Assembly (NCBI RefSeq): GCF_011193355.1
Contig: NZ_CP049780.1
Location: forward strand, 4,939,703 to 5,003,702
Reading direction: 5' to 3'
From: Streptomyces sp. JB150
Lineage (GTDB): Bacteria; Actinomycetota; Actinomycetes; Streptomycetales; Streptomycetaceae
Length of the DNA: 64,000 bases
Part shown: positions 17,751-27,561 of the stretch, one piece after another
Layout of the letters: each line of letters opens with the position of its first letter
How positions within the stretch are numbered: the stretch's first letter is position 1
Made by a program: the position numbers and the translations under genes
Notes under the pieces: generated by a model
Seen by the model: only the letters and a program-made list of their open reading frames with translations
The model's database searches: none
Told to the model about the DNA's origin: nothing

Positions 17751-17847
17751 GGCTTACCTGCCTAGGGATGAAGGGTGGGTCGAAGGTGCAGCTCGCCGGG
17801 CAGCGGTGACCGGGCGTGGGGGTGGTGCGGGTGCTCGGGGCCCTGGA

Positions 17848-18876
17848 TCAGCGCTTCGACTTGGGGTCCAGGGCGTCGCGGACGGAGTCGCCGAGCAGGT
17901 TGAACGCGAGGACGAAGATGATCATCGACACGCCCGGGAAGATCATGAAGGTGATGTTGTCCGTGTAGAACGTGGCGCCGCGCTGGATCATCACGCCCCA
18001 GTCGGGGGTCGGGTCGATGATGCCGACACCGAGGAAGGCCAGACCCGCCTCGGCGGTGACGAACGCGGGGAGCATCAACGTGGACTGGATCAGGATCGGC
18101 GTCCACAGGTTGGGCAGCAGCTCCTTGAAGATGATCCGGGCCGGGGAGGCGCCGGTCACCTTCGCGGCCTCCACGAACTCCCGCTCGCGCAGGGCCAGCA
18201 CCTGGCCGCGCAGCAGCCGGGCGATCGAGGCCCAGCCGAAGGCCGTGAGAACCAGGATGAGGGAGGTCGCCCGCAGCGAGGTCGGGATCTCCTCGTCCGG
18301 TGCCACGAAGAGGCCGTAGACGACCGGCATGAAGGCGATGAAGAACAGGGTGGACGGGAACGACAGCAGGACGTCGATGACCCGGCCGATCAGGAAGTCG
18401 GTGCGGCCGCCGAGGTAGCCGGCGGTGATGCCGACGATCACGCCGATGAGCGTGACCAGCACCGTGGTGGCGGTCGCGATCAGCAGTGAGGTGCGGATGC
18501 CGTAGATCAGGAAGGTGAAGACGTCGCGGCCCATGGCGGGCTCGATGCCGAACCAGAACTCGCCGTCGATGCCGCCGTTGGCCTTGACGGGGAAGCCCGC
18601 GTCGTTGAGCAGCCCGGGAATCTCCTGGCCGTACTGGGTGTACGGGTCCTTGCCGTAGAGGGCCGAGATCAGCGGCGCGCACAGCGCGATCACGAAGAAG
18701 AAGATCACGATGCAGGCGGATATGACGCCCGTACGGTCCCGCTTGAAGCGGCGCCACGCCAGCTGGCCGGGAGAGCGGCTCTCGCTGGGTTTCGGGGCGG
18801 GAGAAGTGCTCGGCTTCTCGGCGCTCTCGTCGGTCACCTCAAGCGGGGCAGCCGCGGATGGAGTTGGGGGGGTCAT
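17848..18876 (-). CDS. Peptide ABC transporter permease, DppC/OppC type (operon 2)
   Basis: First gene of operon 2, 342 residues from the ATG at 18876, chosen because CCAGGAGCACC precedes it; a longer frame to 18951 lacks support. A Pro/Ser-rich cytoplasmic N-terminus (about 40 residues) leads into the first membrane helix around residues 63-85. The EAA loop is EAAKVTGASPARIIFKELLPN and the following GLAFLGVGIIDPTPDWG closely matches the operon 1 gene at the left window edge. Confidence 0.92.
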   Translation of the reverse strand: MTPPTPSAAAPLEVTDESAEKPSTSPAPKPSESRSPGQLAWRRFKRDRTGVISACIVIFFFVIALCAPLISALYGKDPYTQYGQEIPGLLNDAGFPVKANGGIDGEFWFGIEPAMGRDVFTFLIYGIRTSLLIATATTVLVTLIGVIVGITAGYLGGRTDFLIGRVIDVLLSFPSTLFFIAFMPVVYGLFVAPDEEIPTSLRATSLILVLTAFGWASIARLLRGQVLALREREFVEAAKVTGASPARIIFKELLPNLWTPILIQSTLMLPAFVTAEAGLAFLGVGIIDPTPDWGVMIQRGATFYTDNITFMIFPGVSMIIFVLAFNLLGDSVRDALDPKSKR

Positions 18877-19350
18877 GGTGCTCCTGGCCCAAGGGAGGGT
18901 CTGAGTGACTCCGCAGGGCGCTCCCCTACGGGCTACGCGGGACTTTTTCAACGCAATTCATTCAAGGTCAACAAATTCTGGTCCGAGTTGGGTTTCTCTT
19001 TACTTTCTTTGCCTCCGCTTGACCATTCCGTAGCTACGCGGGTAGCGCTACCGTGATCAAGTCGTGTCTTACATCGGGCCAACCGTGCCTATCGGGCGAT
19101 GTGTTCGATATACGGATGCCGGGGTGTCGAAATGCGTACATGCCGGGTTCGTTTTTCAACGGTTCGGCATCGGATCGTGTCGATCTGTTGCACGGAATTA
19201 AAAGATCCACTTCCTGGCCGCGGACGGCCGGGGTCAAGATCACCCCAAAGGACGGGAGCGTGTGCGGTGTGCACTGTGTGGGCCGATATTTGCCGGTAAC
19301 GCATCGGCGGTCGCCGGTGCCGGATTCGGCCGGGTCTGAGGAGGCACACC
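18877..19350. other. Divergent promoter region of operons 2 and 3
   Basis: This 474-bp AT-richer interval has no gene. It must carry the promoters of operon 2 (minus) and operon 3 (plus). It contains a nested palindrome at 19031-19052 and AT-rich stretches around 18950-19010 and 19190-19205. A TTGACC on the minus strand (18971-18966) is a possible -35 box for operon 2, without a convincing -10. Confidence 0.6.
19019..19052 (+). promoter_or_regulatory. Candidate promoter overlapping a GTAGC palindrome
   Basis: TTGACC at 19019-19024 and TAGCGC at 19043-19048 are 18 bp apart, a fair housekeeping promoter for plus-strand transcription towards operon 3. Over its -10 lie GCTAC-GCGG-GTAGC and the perfect 12-bp palindrome GGTAGCGCTACC (19041-19052), so a dimeric regulator may bind there. 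This is sequence inference only. Confidence 0.4.
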
Positions 19351-20979
19351 ATGCGCACAGCCACGCACGCCAAGTGGGTCGCATGCGCGGCGGCGGCAGC
19401 CCTCGCGGCCACCGCCTGCGGAGGCGGCGGTGACGGCGGCGGCACGGACGGCGGCGCGGTGCTCAGCTCGTCCTGGGGAGACCCGCAGAACCCGCTGGAG
19501 CCGGCCAACACCAACGAGGTGCAGGGCGGCAAGGTCCTCGACATGATCTTCCGCGGCCTCAAGCGGTACGACCCGGAGACCGGCGAGGCCCGCGACATGC
19601 TCGCCGAGAAGATCGAGACCACGGACTCGCGGACCTTCACCATCACCGTCAAGGACGGCTGGACGTTCAGCAATGGCGAGAAAGTGACGGCGCAGTCCTT
19701 CGTCGACGCCTGGAACTACGGCGCGAGCCTGAAGAACAACCAGCGCAACGCGTACTTCTTCGCCTATATCGAGGGCTACGACAAGGTCCACCCGGAACAG
19801 GGCAGGCAGAGCGCCGACACCCTCTCCGGGCTGAAGGTCACCGGCGAGCGCACCTTCACCGTCAGGCTCACCCAGAAGTTCTCGACCTTCCCCGACACCC
19901 TCGGCTACAACGCCTACGTCCCGCTGCCCCGCGCCTTCTTCGACGACCACGACGCCTGGCTGGCCAAACCGGTCGGCAACGGGCCGTACACCGTGCGGTC
20001 GTACACCCGGGGCTCCCAGATGTCGCTGCGCGCCCGGGAGGACTACCCCGGCCCGGACAAGGCACGCAACGGCGGCGTCGACCTCAAGGTCTACACCGAC
20101 AACAACACCGCCTACACCGACCTCATGGCGGGCAACCTCGACCTGGTCGACGACGTCCCCGCCGCCCAGCTGCGCAATGTGCGCGGCGACCTCGGCGACC
20201 GCTACCTCAACACCCCCGCCGGCATCCTCCAGACCCTCGCCTTCCCGTACTACGACCGAGCCTGGGGCAAGGACGGCATGGACAAGGTCCGCCGCGGCCT
20301 GTCCATGGCCATCGACCGCGAGCAGATCACCGAGACGATCTTCCACAAGACCCGCACCCCCGCCACCGACTGGACCTCACCCGTGCTCGGCGAGGACGGC
20401 GGCTACCGGGCAGGGCTGTGCGGGGACGCCTGCGCGTACAAGCCGGAGGAGGCCAGGAGGCTCATCCGGGAGGGCGGCGGGCTCCCCGGCGGCCAGGTCA
20501 AGATCACGTACAACGCGGACACCGGCTCCCACAAGGAGTGGGTCGACGCCGTCTGCAACTCCGTCAACAACGCCCTCGGCAACGACCGCGCCTGCGTCGG
20601 CAACCCCGTCGGCACCTTCGCCGACTTCCGCAAGCAGATCACCGACCGCAAGATGTCCGGGCCGTTCCGCGCCGGCTGGCAGATGGACTACCCGCTCATC
20701 CAGAACTTCCTCCAGCCGCTCTACTACACCAACGCCTCCTCCAACGACGGCAAGTGGTCCAGCGCGCAGTTCGACGAGCGCGTCGACGAGGCCAACGCCG
20801 AGACCGACACCGCGAAGGCGGTGGAGAAGTTCCAGCGGGCCGAGGAGGTCGTCCGCGACGAGATGGCCGCCATCCCGCTCTGGTACCAGAACGGCAGCGC
20901 GGGCTACTCCGAGCGGCTGTCCAACGTGAAGCTCAACCCCTTCAGCGTCCCGGTCTACGACCAGATCACGGTCGGCTGA
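19351..20979 (+). CDS. Peptide ABC transporter substrate-binding lipoprotein (operon 3)
   Basis: A solute-binding protein of 542 residues with a Sec lipoprotein signal (MRTATHAKWVACAAAAALAA, then TAC), a Gly/Asp-rich linker and the SBP family 5 fold. It is shorter than the other two binding proteins in this window and more like classical OppA, with motifs such as DGWTFSNGEKVTAQSFVDAW. The start is ATG with GAGGAGGCACACC upstream. It begins an operon of five genes that lie within 10 bp of each other or overlap. Confidence 0.94.
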   Translation: MRTATHAKWVACAAAAALAATACGGGGDGGGTDGGAVLSSSWGDPQNPLEPANTNEVQGGKVLDMIFRGLKRYDPETGEARDMLAEKIETTDSRTFTITVKDGWTFSNGEKVTAQSFVDAWNYGASLKNNQRNAYFFAYIEGYDKVHPEQGRQSADTLSGLKVTGERTFTVRLTQKFSTFPDTLGYNAYVPLPRAFFDDHDAWLAKPVGNGPYTVRSYTRGSQMSLRAREDYPGPDKARNGGVDLKVYTDNNTAYTDLMAGNLDLVDDVPAAQLRNVRGDLGDRYLNTPAGILQTLAFPYYDRAWGKDGMDKVRRGLSMAIDREQITETIFHKTRTPATDWTSPVLGEDGGYRAGLCGDACAYKPEEARRLIREGGGLPGGQVKITYNADTGSHKEWVDAVCNSVNNALGNDRACVGNPVGTFADFRKQITDRKMSGPFRAGWQMDYPLIQNFLQPLYYTNASSNDGKWSSAQFDERVDEANAETDTAKAVEKFQRAEEVVRDEMAAIPLWYQNGSAGYSERLSNVKLNPFSVPVYDQITVG

Positions 20980-20988
20980 GGCGGCGCC

Positions 20989-21912
20989 ATGGGACGGTAC
21001 GTCGCCCGGCGGCTGCTCCAGATGATCCCGGTCTTCATCGGGGCCACCCTGCTGATCTTCCTGATGGTCAACGTGATGGGCGACCCCGTCGCGGGCCTGT
21101 GCGGCGACCGGCAGTGCGACCCGGCGACCGCCGCCCAGCTCAGACGGGAGTTCGGCCTCGACAAGCCGGTGTGGGAGCAATACCTGACCTACATGGGCAA
21201 CGTCTTCACCGGCGACTTCGGCACCGCCTTCAACGGTCAGCCGGTCACCGAGCTGATGGGCTCCGCCTTCCCCGTCACCATCCGGCTGACGATCGTCGCG
21301 GTCCTCTTCGAGATCGTCATCGGCATCACCCTCGGCGTCCTCACCGGGCTGCGCCGCGGCCGCCCGGTCGACACCTCGGTCCTCCTGGTCACCCTCGTCG
21401 TCATCTCCGTCCCCACCTTCGTCACCGGCCTGCTGCTCCAGCTGCTGCTCGGTGTGGAGTGGGGCTGGATCAGACCCTCGGTGTCACCCGAGGCCCGCTT
21501 CGGCGAGCTGATCGTCCCCGGCCTCGTCCTCGCCTCCGTCTCGCTCGCCTACGTCACCCGGCTCACCCGCACCTCCCTCGCCGAGAACAAGCGCTCCGAC
21601 TACGTCCGCACGGCCACCGCCAAGGGGCTGCCCCGCCACCGGGTCGTCACCCGGCACCTGCTGCGCAACTCCCTCATCCCGGTCGTCACCTTCATCGGCA
21701 CCGACGTCGGCGCGCTGATGGGCGGCGCGATCGTCACCGAGCGGATCTTCAACATCCACGGTGTCGGCTACCAGCTCTACCAGGGCATCCTCCGCCAGAA
21801 CACCCAGACCGTGGTCGGCTTCGTGACCGTCCTGGTCCTGGTCTTCCTGCTCGCCAACCTCCTCGTCGACCTCCTGTACGCCGTACTCGACCCGAGGATC
21901 CGCTATGCCTGA
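20989..21912 (+). CDS. Peptide ABC transporter permease, DppB/OppB type (operon 3)
   Basis: A 307-residue permease starting MGRYVARRLLQMIPVFIG with the usual membrane helices and the loop TATAKGLPRHRVVTRHLLRN. The external loop has one cysteine pair (CGDRQC) but lacks the second pair of the operon 1 and 2 proteins. It begins 9 bp after the binding-protein gene and overlaps the next permease gene by 8 bp, so the genes are translationally coupled. Confidence 0.93.
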   Translation: MGRYVARRLLQMIPVFIGATLLIFLMVNVMGDPVAGLCGDRQCDPATAAQLRREFGLDKPVWEQYLTYMGNVFTGDFGTAFNGQPVTELMGSAFPVTIRLTIVAVLFEIVIGITLGVLTGLRRGRPVDTSVLLVTLVVISVPTFVTGLLLQLLLGVEWGWIRPSVSPEARFGELIVPGLVLASVSLAYVTRLTRTSLAENKRSDYVRTATAKGLPRHRVVTRHLLRNSLIPVVTFIGTDVGALMGGAIVTERIFNIHGVGYQLYQGILRQNTQTVVGFVTVLVLVFLLANLLVDLLYAVLDPRIRYA

Positions 21913-22903
21913 GCAGCAGCCCTTCGAGCCCGAGCGCACCATCGCCGGCACCGGCATGGGCGGCCAGATGGACCTGGCGGCGAGCGAGGCGGTGACGCTG
22001 GAGAAGCCCCTCGACGGCGCCACGGGCCCCGGCGGCGCGAGCGGCGGTCCCGCGGGCAGACCCCGCTCCCTGTGGTCCGACGCCTGGCACGACCTGCGCC
22101 GCAACCCGGTCTTCCTCGTCTCCGGCCTGGTGATCTGCTTCCTGGTCGCCATCTCCCTGTGGCCGTCCCTGATCGCCTCCGGCAACCCCCTGCACTGCGA
22201 CCTCGCCAAGGCCCAGCAGGGCTCCCAGCCCGGCCACCCCTTCGGCTTCAACGGCCAGGGCTGCGACGTCTACACCCGTACGGTCTACGGCGCCCGGACG
22301 TCCGTCGCGGTCGGCGTCTGCGCCACCCTCGGCGTCGCGGTCCTCGGCAGCGTGCTCGGCGGGCTCGCCGGCTTCTTCGGCGGGGTCTGGGACTCGCTCC
22401 TGTCCCGCCTCACCGACATCTTCTTCGCCATCCCCGTCGTCCTCGGCGGCCTGGTCCTGCTGTCCGTCGTCACCGCCAACGCCGTCTGGCCGGTCATCGG
22501 CTTCATGGTCCTGCTGGGCTGGCCGCAGATCTCCCGGATCGCCCGCGGCTCCGTCATCACCGTCAAACAGAACGACTACGTCCAGGCCGCCCGCGCCCTC
22601 GGCGCCTCCCACTCCCGGCTGCTGCTGCGCCACATCGCGCCCAACGCGGTGGCCCCCGTCATCGTCGTCGCGACCATCGCCCTCGGCACCTACATCGCCC
22701 TGGAGGCCACCCTGTCCTACCTCGGCGTCGGCCTCAAACCCCCCAGCGTCTCCTGGGGCATCGACATCTCCGCGGCCTCCCCCTACATCCGCAACGCCCC
22801 GCACGCCCTCCTGTGGCCCTCCGGCGCCCTGGCGATCACCGTCCTGGCCTTCATCATGCTCGGCGACGCCGTCCGCGACGCCCTCGATCCGAAACTGAGG
22901 TGA
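21905..22903 (+). CDS. Peptide ABC transporter permease, DppC/OppC type (operon 3)
   Basis: A 332-residue permease. A cytoplasmic N-terminal extension of about 60 residues, rich in Gly/Ala/Pro, precedes the first helix. The EAA loop is QAARALGASHSRLLLRHIAPN, and LSYLGVGLKPPSVSWG is typical of the family. Its start overlaps the end of the preceding permease gene. It forms a heterodimeric channel with that protein. Confidence 0.93.
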   Translation: MPEQQPFEPERTIAGTGMGGQMDLAASEAVTLEKPLDGATGPGGASGGPAGRPRSLWSDAWHDLRRNPVFLVSGLVICFLVAISLWPSLIASGNPLHCDLAKAQQGSQPGHPFGFNGQGCDVYTRTVYGARTSVAVGVCATLGVAVLGSVLGGLAGFFGGVWDSLLSRLTDIFFAIPVVLGGLVLLSVVTANAVWPVIGFMVLLGWPQISRIARGSVITVKQNDYVQAARALGASHSRLLLRHIAPNAVAPVIVVATIALGTYIALEATLSYLGVGLKPPSVSWGIDISAASPYIRNAPHALLWPSGALAITVLAFIMLGDAVRDALDPKLR

Positions 22904-22906
22904 GAC

Positions 22907-23881
22907 GTGCTGCTGGAAGTGCGTGATCTGCAGGTGGAGTTCCGCACCCGGGACGGGGTCGCCCGGGCCGTCAACGGGGTCACCTACGGCGTCGACGCGG
23001 GGGAGACGCTGGCCGTGCTCGGCGAGTCCGGGTCCGGGAAGTCGGTCACCGCGCAGGCCGTCATGGGCATCCTCGACATGCCGCCGGGGCGCATCACGGC
23101 GGGGGAGATCCTCTTCCAGGGCCGCGACCTGCTGAAGCTGAAGGAGGACGAGCGGCGCCGGGTGCGCGGCGCCGGGATGGCGATGATCTTCCAGGACGCG
23201 CTGTCCGCGCTGAACCCGGTGCTGACCGTCGGCGACCAGCTCGGCGAGATGTTCGTCGTGCACCGCGGGATGTCGCGGAAGGACGCCCGCGCGAAGGCCG
23301 TGGAGCTGATGGACCGGGTGCGCATCCCGGCCGCGAGGGAACGGGCCAAGCAGTACCCGCACCAGTTCTCCGGCGGGATGCGCCAGCGCATCATGATCGC
23401 CATGGCGATGGCCCTGGAGCCCGCGCTGATCATCGCCGACGAGCCCACGACCGCGCTGGACGTGACGGTCCAGGCGCAGGTCATGGAGCTGCTGGCGGAG
23501 CTGCGGCGCGAGTACGACATGGGCCTGATCCTCATCACCCACGACCTCGGCGTCGTCGCGGACGTGGCCGACCGCATCGCCGTCATGTACGCGGGCCGGA
23601 TCGTCGAGTCCGCCCCGGTCCACGACCTCTACAAGGCCCCCGCGCACCCCTACACCCGAGGCCTGCTCGACTCCATCCCCCGCCTGGACCGGAAGGGCCG
23701 GGAGCTGTACGCCATCAAGGGCCTGCCGCCCAGCCTGCTGGACATCCCGTCCGGCTGCCCCTTCCACCCGCGCTGCCCGATGGCCCGGGACGTCTGCCGC
23801 ACCGGCGTACCGCCCCTGTACGAGGTGGACGACGACCGCGGCAGCGCCTGCCACTTCTGGCGGGAGTGCCTGCATGGCTGA
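22907..23881 (+). CDS. Peptide ABC transporter ATP-binding protein, DppD/OppD type (operon 3)
   Basis: A 324-residue ATPase with Walker A GESGSGKS, signature FSGGMRQR, Walker [13 protein letters not shown] and switch ITHDLG. The C-terminal cysteine cluster is [14 protein letters not shown] followed by ACHF. GTG start three bases after the permease stop; its end overlaps the next ATPase start by 8 bp. Confidence 0.94.
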   Translation: MLLEVRDLQVEFRTRDGVARAVNGVTYGVDAGETLAVLGESGSGKSVTAQAVMGILDMPPGRITAGEILFQGRDLLKLKEDERRRVRGAGMAMIFQDALSALNPVLTVGDQLGEMFVVHRGMSRKDARAKAVELMDRVRIPAARERAKQYPHQFSGGMRQRIMIAMAMALEPALIIADEPTTALDVTVQAQVMELLAELRREYDMGLILITHDLGVVADVADRIAVMYAGRIVESAPVHDLYKAPAHPYTRGLLDSIPRLDRKGRELYAIKGLPPSLLDIPSGCPFHPRCPMARDVCRTGVPPLYEVDDDRGSACHFWRECLHG

Positions 23882-24911
23882 GCCGATCCTCCAGGTCCGC
23901 GGGCTGGTCAAGCACTACCCGCTGACGCAGGGCGTCCTGTTCAGGAAGCAGGTCGGTGCCGTCAAGGCCGTCGACGGCGTGGACTTCGCCCTGCACCGCG
24001 GCGAAACCCTGGGCATCGTCGGGGAGTCGGGCTGCGGCAAGTCCACGGTCGCGAGGCTGCTGGTCGGCCTGGAGCGGCCGACGTCCGGCTCGATCACGTA
24101 CAGGGGCGAGGACGTCACCCGCCTGTCCGGCCGCGCCCTCAGAGCCGTACGCCGCAACATCCAGATGGTGTTCCAGGACCCGTACACCTCCCTCAACCCC
24201 CGGATGACGGTCGGCGACATCATCGGCGAACCCTTCGACATCCACCCCGAAGCGGCCCCCAAGGGCGACCGGCGGCGCAGGGTGCAGGAGCTGCTCGACG
24301 TCGTCGGCCTGAACCCGGAGTACGTCAACCGCTACCCGCACCAGTTCTCCGGCGGCCAGCGCCAGCGCATCGGCATCGCCCGCGGCCTGGCGCTGCGCCC
24401 GGAGATCATCGTCGCGGACGAACCGGTCTCGGCGCTGGACGTCTCGGTCCAGGCGCAGGTCGTCAACCTGATGGAACGCCTCCAGGACGAGTTCGACCTC
24501 TCGTACGTCTTCATCGCCCACGACCTGTCGATCGTGCGGCACATCTCGGACCGGGTCGCGGTGATGTACCTCGGGCGGATCGTCGAGACCGGCCGCGACA
24601 CCGAGATCTACGACCACCCCACGCACCCCTACACCCAGGCCCTGCTCTCCGCCGTCCCCGTGCCCGACCCCGAGGCCCGCGAGCACCGCGAGCGCATCAT
24701 CCTGTACGGCGACGTCCCGTCCCCCACGAACGTCCCCTCCGGCTGCCGCTTCCGCACCCGCTGCTGGAAGGCCCGCGACCGCTGCGCCGAGGAGGTCCCG
24801 GCGCTCGCCGTCCCCGCGTCCTTCCGGCACACGACCGGTCCCGCGGCCCACCCCAGCGCCTGCCACTTCGCCGAGGAGAGACACGTCGTCCCCGCGGAGC
24901 AGGCCGGGTAA
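23874..24911 (+). CDS. Peptide ABC transporter ATP-binding protein, DppF/OppF type (operon 3)
   Basis: A 345-residue ATPase with [28 protein letters not shown] and IAHDLS motifs and the C-terminal motif [14 protein letters not shown]. It is related to the DppF-type genes at 4825 and 12755 but does not share their 365-bp near-identical patch; for example the corresponding region reads [16 protein letters not shown]. It closes operon 3 and is followed by a terminator. Confidence 0.94.
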   Translation: MAEPILQVRGLVKHYPLTQGVLFRKQVGAVKAVDGVDFALHRGETLGIVGESGCGKSTVARLLVGLERPTSGSITYRGEDVTRLSGRALRAVRRNIQMVFQDPYTSLNPRMTVGDIIGEPFDIHPEAAPKGDRRRRVQELLDVVGLNPEYVNRYPHQFSGGQRQRIGIARGLALRPEIIVADEPVSALDVSVQAQVVNLMERLQDEFDLSYVFIAHDLSIVRHISDRVAVMYLGRIVETGRDTEIYDHPTHPYTQALLSAVPVPDPEAREHRERIILYGDVPSPTNVPSGCRFRTRCWKARDRCAEEVPALAVPASFRHTTGPAAHPSACHFAEERHVVPAEQAG

Positions 24912-24992
24912 CACACCGGCAACCCGCCCGACCCTGTCCCGATATACGGACGCGTCAGACTGGTGGGCGTACGGCCGTGCGGGTGCCGTGTA

Positions 24993-25024
24993 CGGGCCGG
25001 GACGCGCCATGTCGTCCCGGCCCG
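24993..25024. terminator. Terminator between operon 3 and the S9 peptidase gene
   Basis: A perfect 12-bp stem, CGGGCCGGGACG (24993-25004) with CGTCCCGGCCCG (25013-25024), encloses an 8-base loop. It lies between convergent genes and can act in both directions. Confidence 0.85.
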
Positions 25025-25048
25025 TTGCCGTGCCCGGGGAGTGTCCCC

Positions 25049-27172
25049 CTAGCCCCGCGCGAGTCCCAACGCCCGCTTGAGAAAGCCCACCTGGAGCAGC
25101 AGCAGGTTCTCGGCGACCCGCTCCTGCGGGGTCATGTGGGTGACGCCGGACAGCGGCAGGACCTCGTGCGGCCGGCCGGCCGCGAGCAGCGCGGAGGACA
25201 GGCGCAGCGCGTGCGCGAACACCACGTTGTCGTCGGCCGTGCCGTGCACGATCATCAGCGGCCGGTGCGGCTCGGCGGGGGCGGACAGGCCCTCGTCCGT
25301 CACCAGGGAGCTGCGCGCGTACGCCTCGGGGGAGGCCGCCGGGTCGCCCAGGTAGCGCTCGGTGTAGTGGGTGTCGTACAGGCGCCAGTCGGTGACCGGC
25401 GCGCCCGCGATGCCCGCGTGGAAGACGTCCGGGCGGCGCAGGACGGCGAGCGCCGCCAGCCAGCCGCCGTAGGACCAGCCGCGAATGGCCACCCGGCTCA
25501 AATCCAGCGGATGATTCCGCGCCAAATCCTGCAGTGCCTCGATCTGGTCGTCGAGGGAGACGGTGAGGTCCCGGTGGATCGCCTTCTCCCAGCCGGGGGA
25601 GCGGCCGGGGGTGCCGCGCCCGTCGGCGACGATCACCGCGAAGCCCTGGTCGGCGAACCACTGCGAGGTCAGATGGGCGTTGTGGGCGGCGACCACGCGC
25701 GGACCGTGGGGGCCGCCGTAGGGGTCCAGGAGGACCGGCAGGGGAGTGTCACCGGGGTAGTCCCGTGGCATAAGCACGGCGCACGGAATCCTCCGTGCGC
25801 CCCCCTGGGTGAGCGTGATCCGGGGCGACATACCGGGGTCTTCGGCGTACGACGGGACGACCGCGACCTGTTTCCCCTCCCGCAGCACCCGCACCCGCGC
25901 CCCCGGCCGCTCCAGCGTCGCCGACACGAGGACCGTCACGTCCCCGGACCGCACCGCCGAGTGCACCCCCGGTTCCCGCGACAGCCGCTCGACACCCAGC
26001 TCGTTGACCCGGTAGACATGCACCTCACCGGTCTCCGGCCGTTCCGCTTCCGCGCCGGCGGACGCCGAGACGAGCACGTCGTCGGGCGATACGTCCAGCA
26101 CCGCGCGGATGTGCAACTGCGCTCCCGTCAGCGGCCGTTCCCCCACCGCCAGCACCCGCGCACCGCCCTCGTCGGCGATCCGCACCAGCTGCCCCGAGGG
26201 CGACCAGCAGGGCACCCCAGGGAAAAGATCAAGCCAAATCGGATCTTCGTCGGCGTGCACCATCCGGGTCGCACCGGTGTCCGGATCCACCGCCAGGTAC
26301 AACTGGCCGCGCTGATCGCGCGCCTGGACCAGCAGCAGCGGCGCACCCGCCGCTGACCAGTGCACTCGCGCCAGATAGGGATAGCGCGCCCGGTCCCAGA
26401 GCACCTCCGTGCGGGCCCCGTCGAGGTCCACGACGAACAGCCGGACCTCCGCGTTGGCCGTCCCCGCCGCCGGATACGGGACGTGTTGTGGGTCACGTTT
26501 CGGCTCCGCGGGATCGGAGATCCACCACCGCGCCACCGGCGTGTCGTCCACCCGCGCCACCAGCAGCCGGTCCGACGCCGGCGACCACCAGAAACCGCGC
26601 GACCGCCCCATCTCCTCGGCCGCGATGAACTCGGCCAGCCCGTAGGACACGCCCTCCGCTTCCGGTTCGGCGAGCGCCCGGTCCCCCTCGCCCTCCGCGC
26701 CGACCACCCGCAGCGCGCCCCGCGCCACGTACGCCACCAGCCGCCCGTCGGGTGAGGGGCGCGGGTCGACCACCGGCCCGGCGACGGGCAGTTCACGCGC
26801 CGTACCGGCCCGCAGCTCCGCCGTGAAAAGCCGCCCTGACAAGGCGAAAGACGCCAACTCCACCGCCGTGTCGGTGGCATAGCCGACCACCCCGGCGCCC
26901 CCCTCACGGCTGCGCTCCCGCCGCGCCCGCTCCTCCAGAGGCAGATCCTCCGCCGCGCCGCCCAGCAGCACGGCCGGGTCGGCGGCCACCCGCTCGGCGC
27001 CCTCCGCCAGGTCGAGCACCCACAGCGCGTTCGCCCGGTCCGTACCGGAACGGGAGCGCAGGAACACCACCCGCGACGCGTCCGGCGCCACGGTGAACGA
27101 ACGCGGCGCGCCGAGCGTGAACCGCTGGGTCCGCGCGTGCCGCCGGGGGAAGGAATCAGGCTCGGTCGTCAT
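25049..27172 (-). CDS. S9 family peptidase (dipeptidyl/prolyl oligopeptidase type)
   Basis: A cytoplasmic serine peptidase of 707 residues. The N-terminal two thirds form a beta-propeller (WD-like repeats from about residue 30 to 430) and the C-terminal third an alpha/beta-hydrolase. The expected triad is Ser567 in GWSYGGW, Asp647 or the adjacent Asp in HGTADDN and His679 in SGVTHMTP. No signal peptide is seen. ATG at 27172 is chosen; the frame is open further upstream but there it overlaps the promoter region. It could trim imported peptides, which would fit its position beside three peptide importers; that link is inferred. Confidence 0.9.
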   Translation of the reverse strand: MTTEPDSFPRRHARTQRFTLGAPRSFTVAPDASRVVFLRSRSGTDRANALWVLDLAEGAERVAADPAVLLGGAAEDLPLEERARRERSREGGAGVVGYATDTAVELASFALSGRLFTAELRAGTARELPVAGPVVDPRPSPDGRLVAYVARGALRVVGAEGEGDRALAEPEAEGVSYGLAEFIAAEEMGRSRGFWWSPASDRLLVARVDDTPVARWWISDPAEPKRDPQHVPYPAAGTANAEVRLFVVDLDGARTEVLWDRARYPYLARVHWSAAGAPLLLVQARDQRGQLYLAVDPDTGATRMVHADEDPIWLDLFPGVPCWSPSGQLVRIADEGGARVLAVGERPLTGAQLHIRAVLDVSPDDVLVSASAGAEAERPETGEVHVYRVNELGVERLSREPGVHSAVRSGDVTVLVSATLERPGARVRVLREGKQVAVVPSYAEDPGMSPRITLTQGGARRIPCAVLMPRDYPGDTPLPVLLDPYGGPHGPRVVAAHNAHLTSQWFADQGFAVIVADGRGTPGRSPGWEKAIHRDLTVSLDDQIEALQDLARNHPLDLSRVAIRGWSYGGWLAALAVLRRPDVFHAGIAGAPVTDWRLYDTHYTERYLGDPAASPEAYARSSLVTDEGLSAPAEPHRPLMIVHGTADDNVVFAHALRLSSALLAAGRPHEVLPLSGVTHMTPQERVAENLLLLQVGFLKRALGLARG

Positions 27173-27348
27173 GCCCCGACCATATTGGCCATGCGCCCCC
27201 TTGTGCGGCCGTGCGCCGACAGATGCGCGCGTACGGATAGTTATGATCACTAGCGCTGTGTGGGTATGAACCTGCTGGCCGCTGTATCGACTTACCCGTT
27301 CCCCCGCTCTGTGCCCCCAACGTTCCCGGTCCTTGGAGGTGAGCCGCC

Positions 27349-27543
27349 GTGGCACTCTCGATTTCGGCGGTGGTGCTGCTGGCGATCATCGTCTTCCTGC
27401 TCATCAAGAAGTCAGGACTGAAGGCCGGCCACGCGGTGGTCTGCATGCTCCTCGGCTTCTACCTCGCCTCCTCGACGGTCGCCCCGACGATCAGCGAGCT
27501 GACGACCAACATCGCCGGGATGATCAGCAGCATCAAGTTCTGA
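27349..27543 (+). CDS. Small two-helix membrane protein
   Basis: A 64-residue protein with a hydrophobic N-terminal helix (ALSISAVVLLAIIVFLLI), a short KKSGLKAGH turn and a second hydrophobic segment (AVVCMLLGFYLASSTVAP), ending IAGMISSIKF. The GTG start is supported by GGAGGTGAG a few bases upstream. It is followed after 18 bp by mshB and is probably co-transcribed. Similar small proteins occur in other streptomycetes as far as I recall, but no function is known to me. Confidence 0.75.
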   Translation: MALSISAVVLLAIIVFLLIKKSGLKAGHAVVCMLLGFYLASSTVAPTISELTTNIAGMISSIKF

Positions 27544-27561
27544 TCCCTTTAGGGTGGGGCC

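Noticed and set aside
25041..25052. GTGTCCCCCTAG at the S9 peptidase stop codon, resembling MITE ends
   Set aside because: Orientation and bases do not match GACACCCCCTAG well enough, and no partner end is near.
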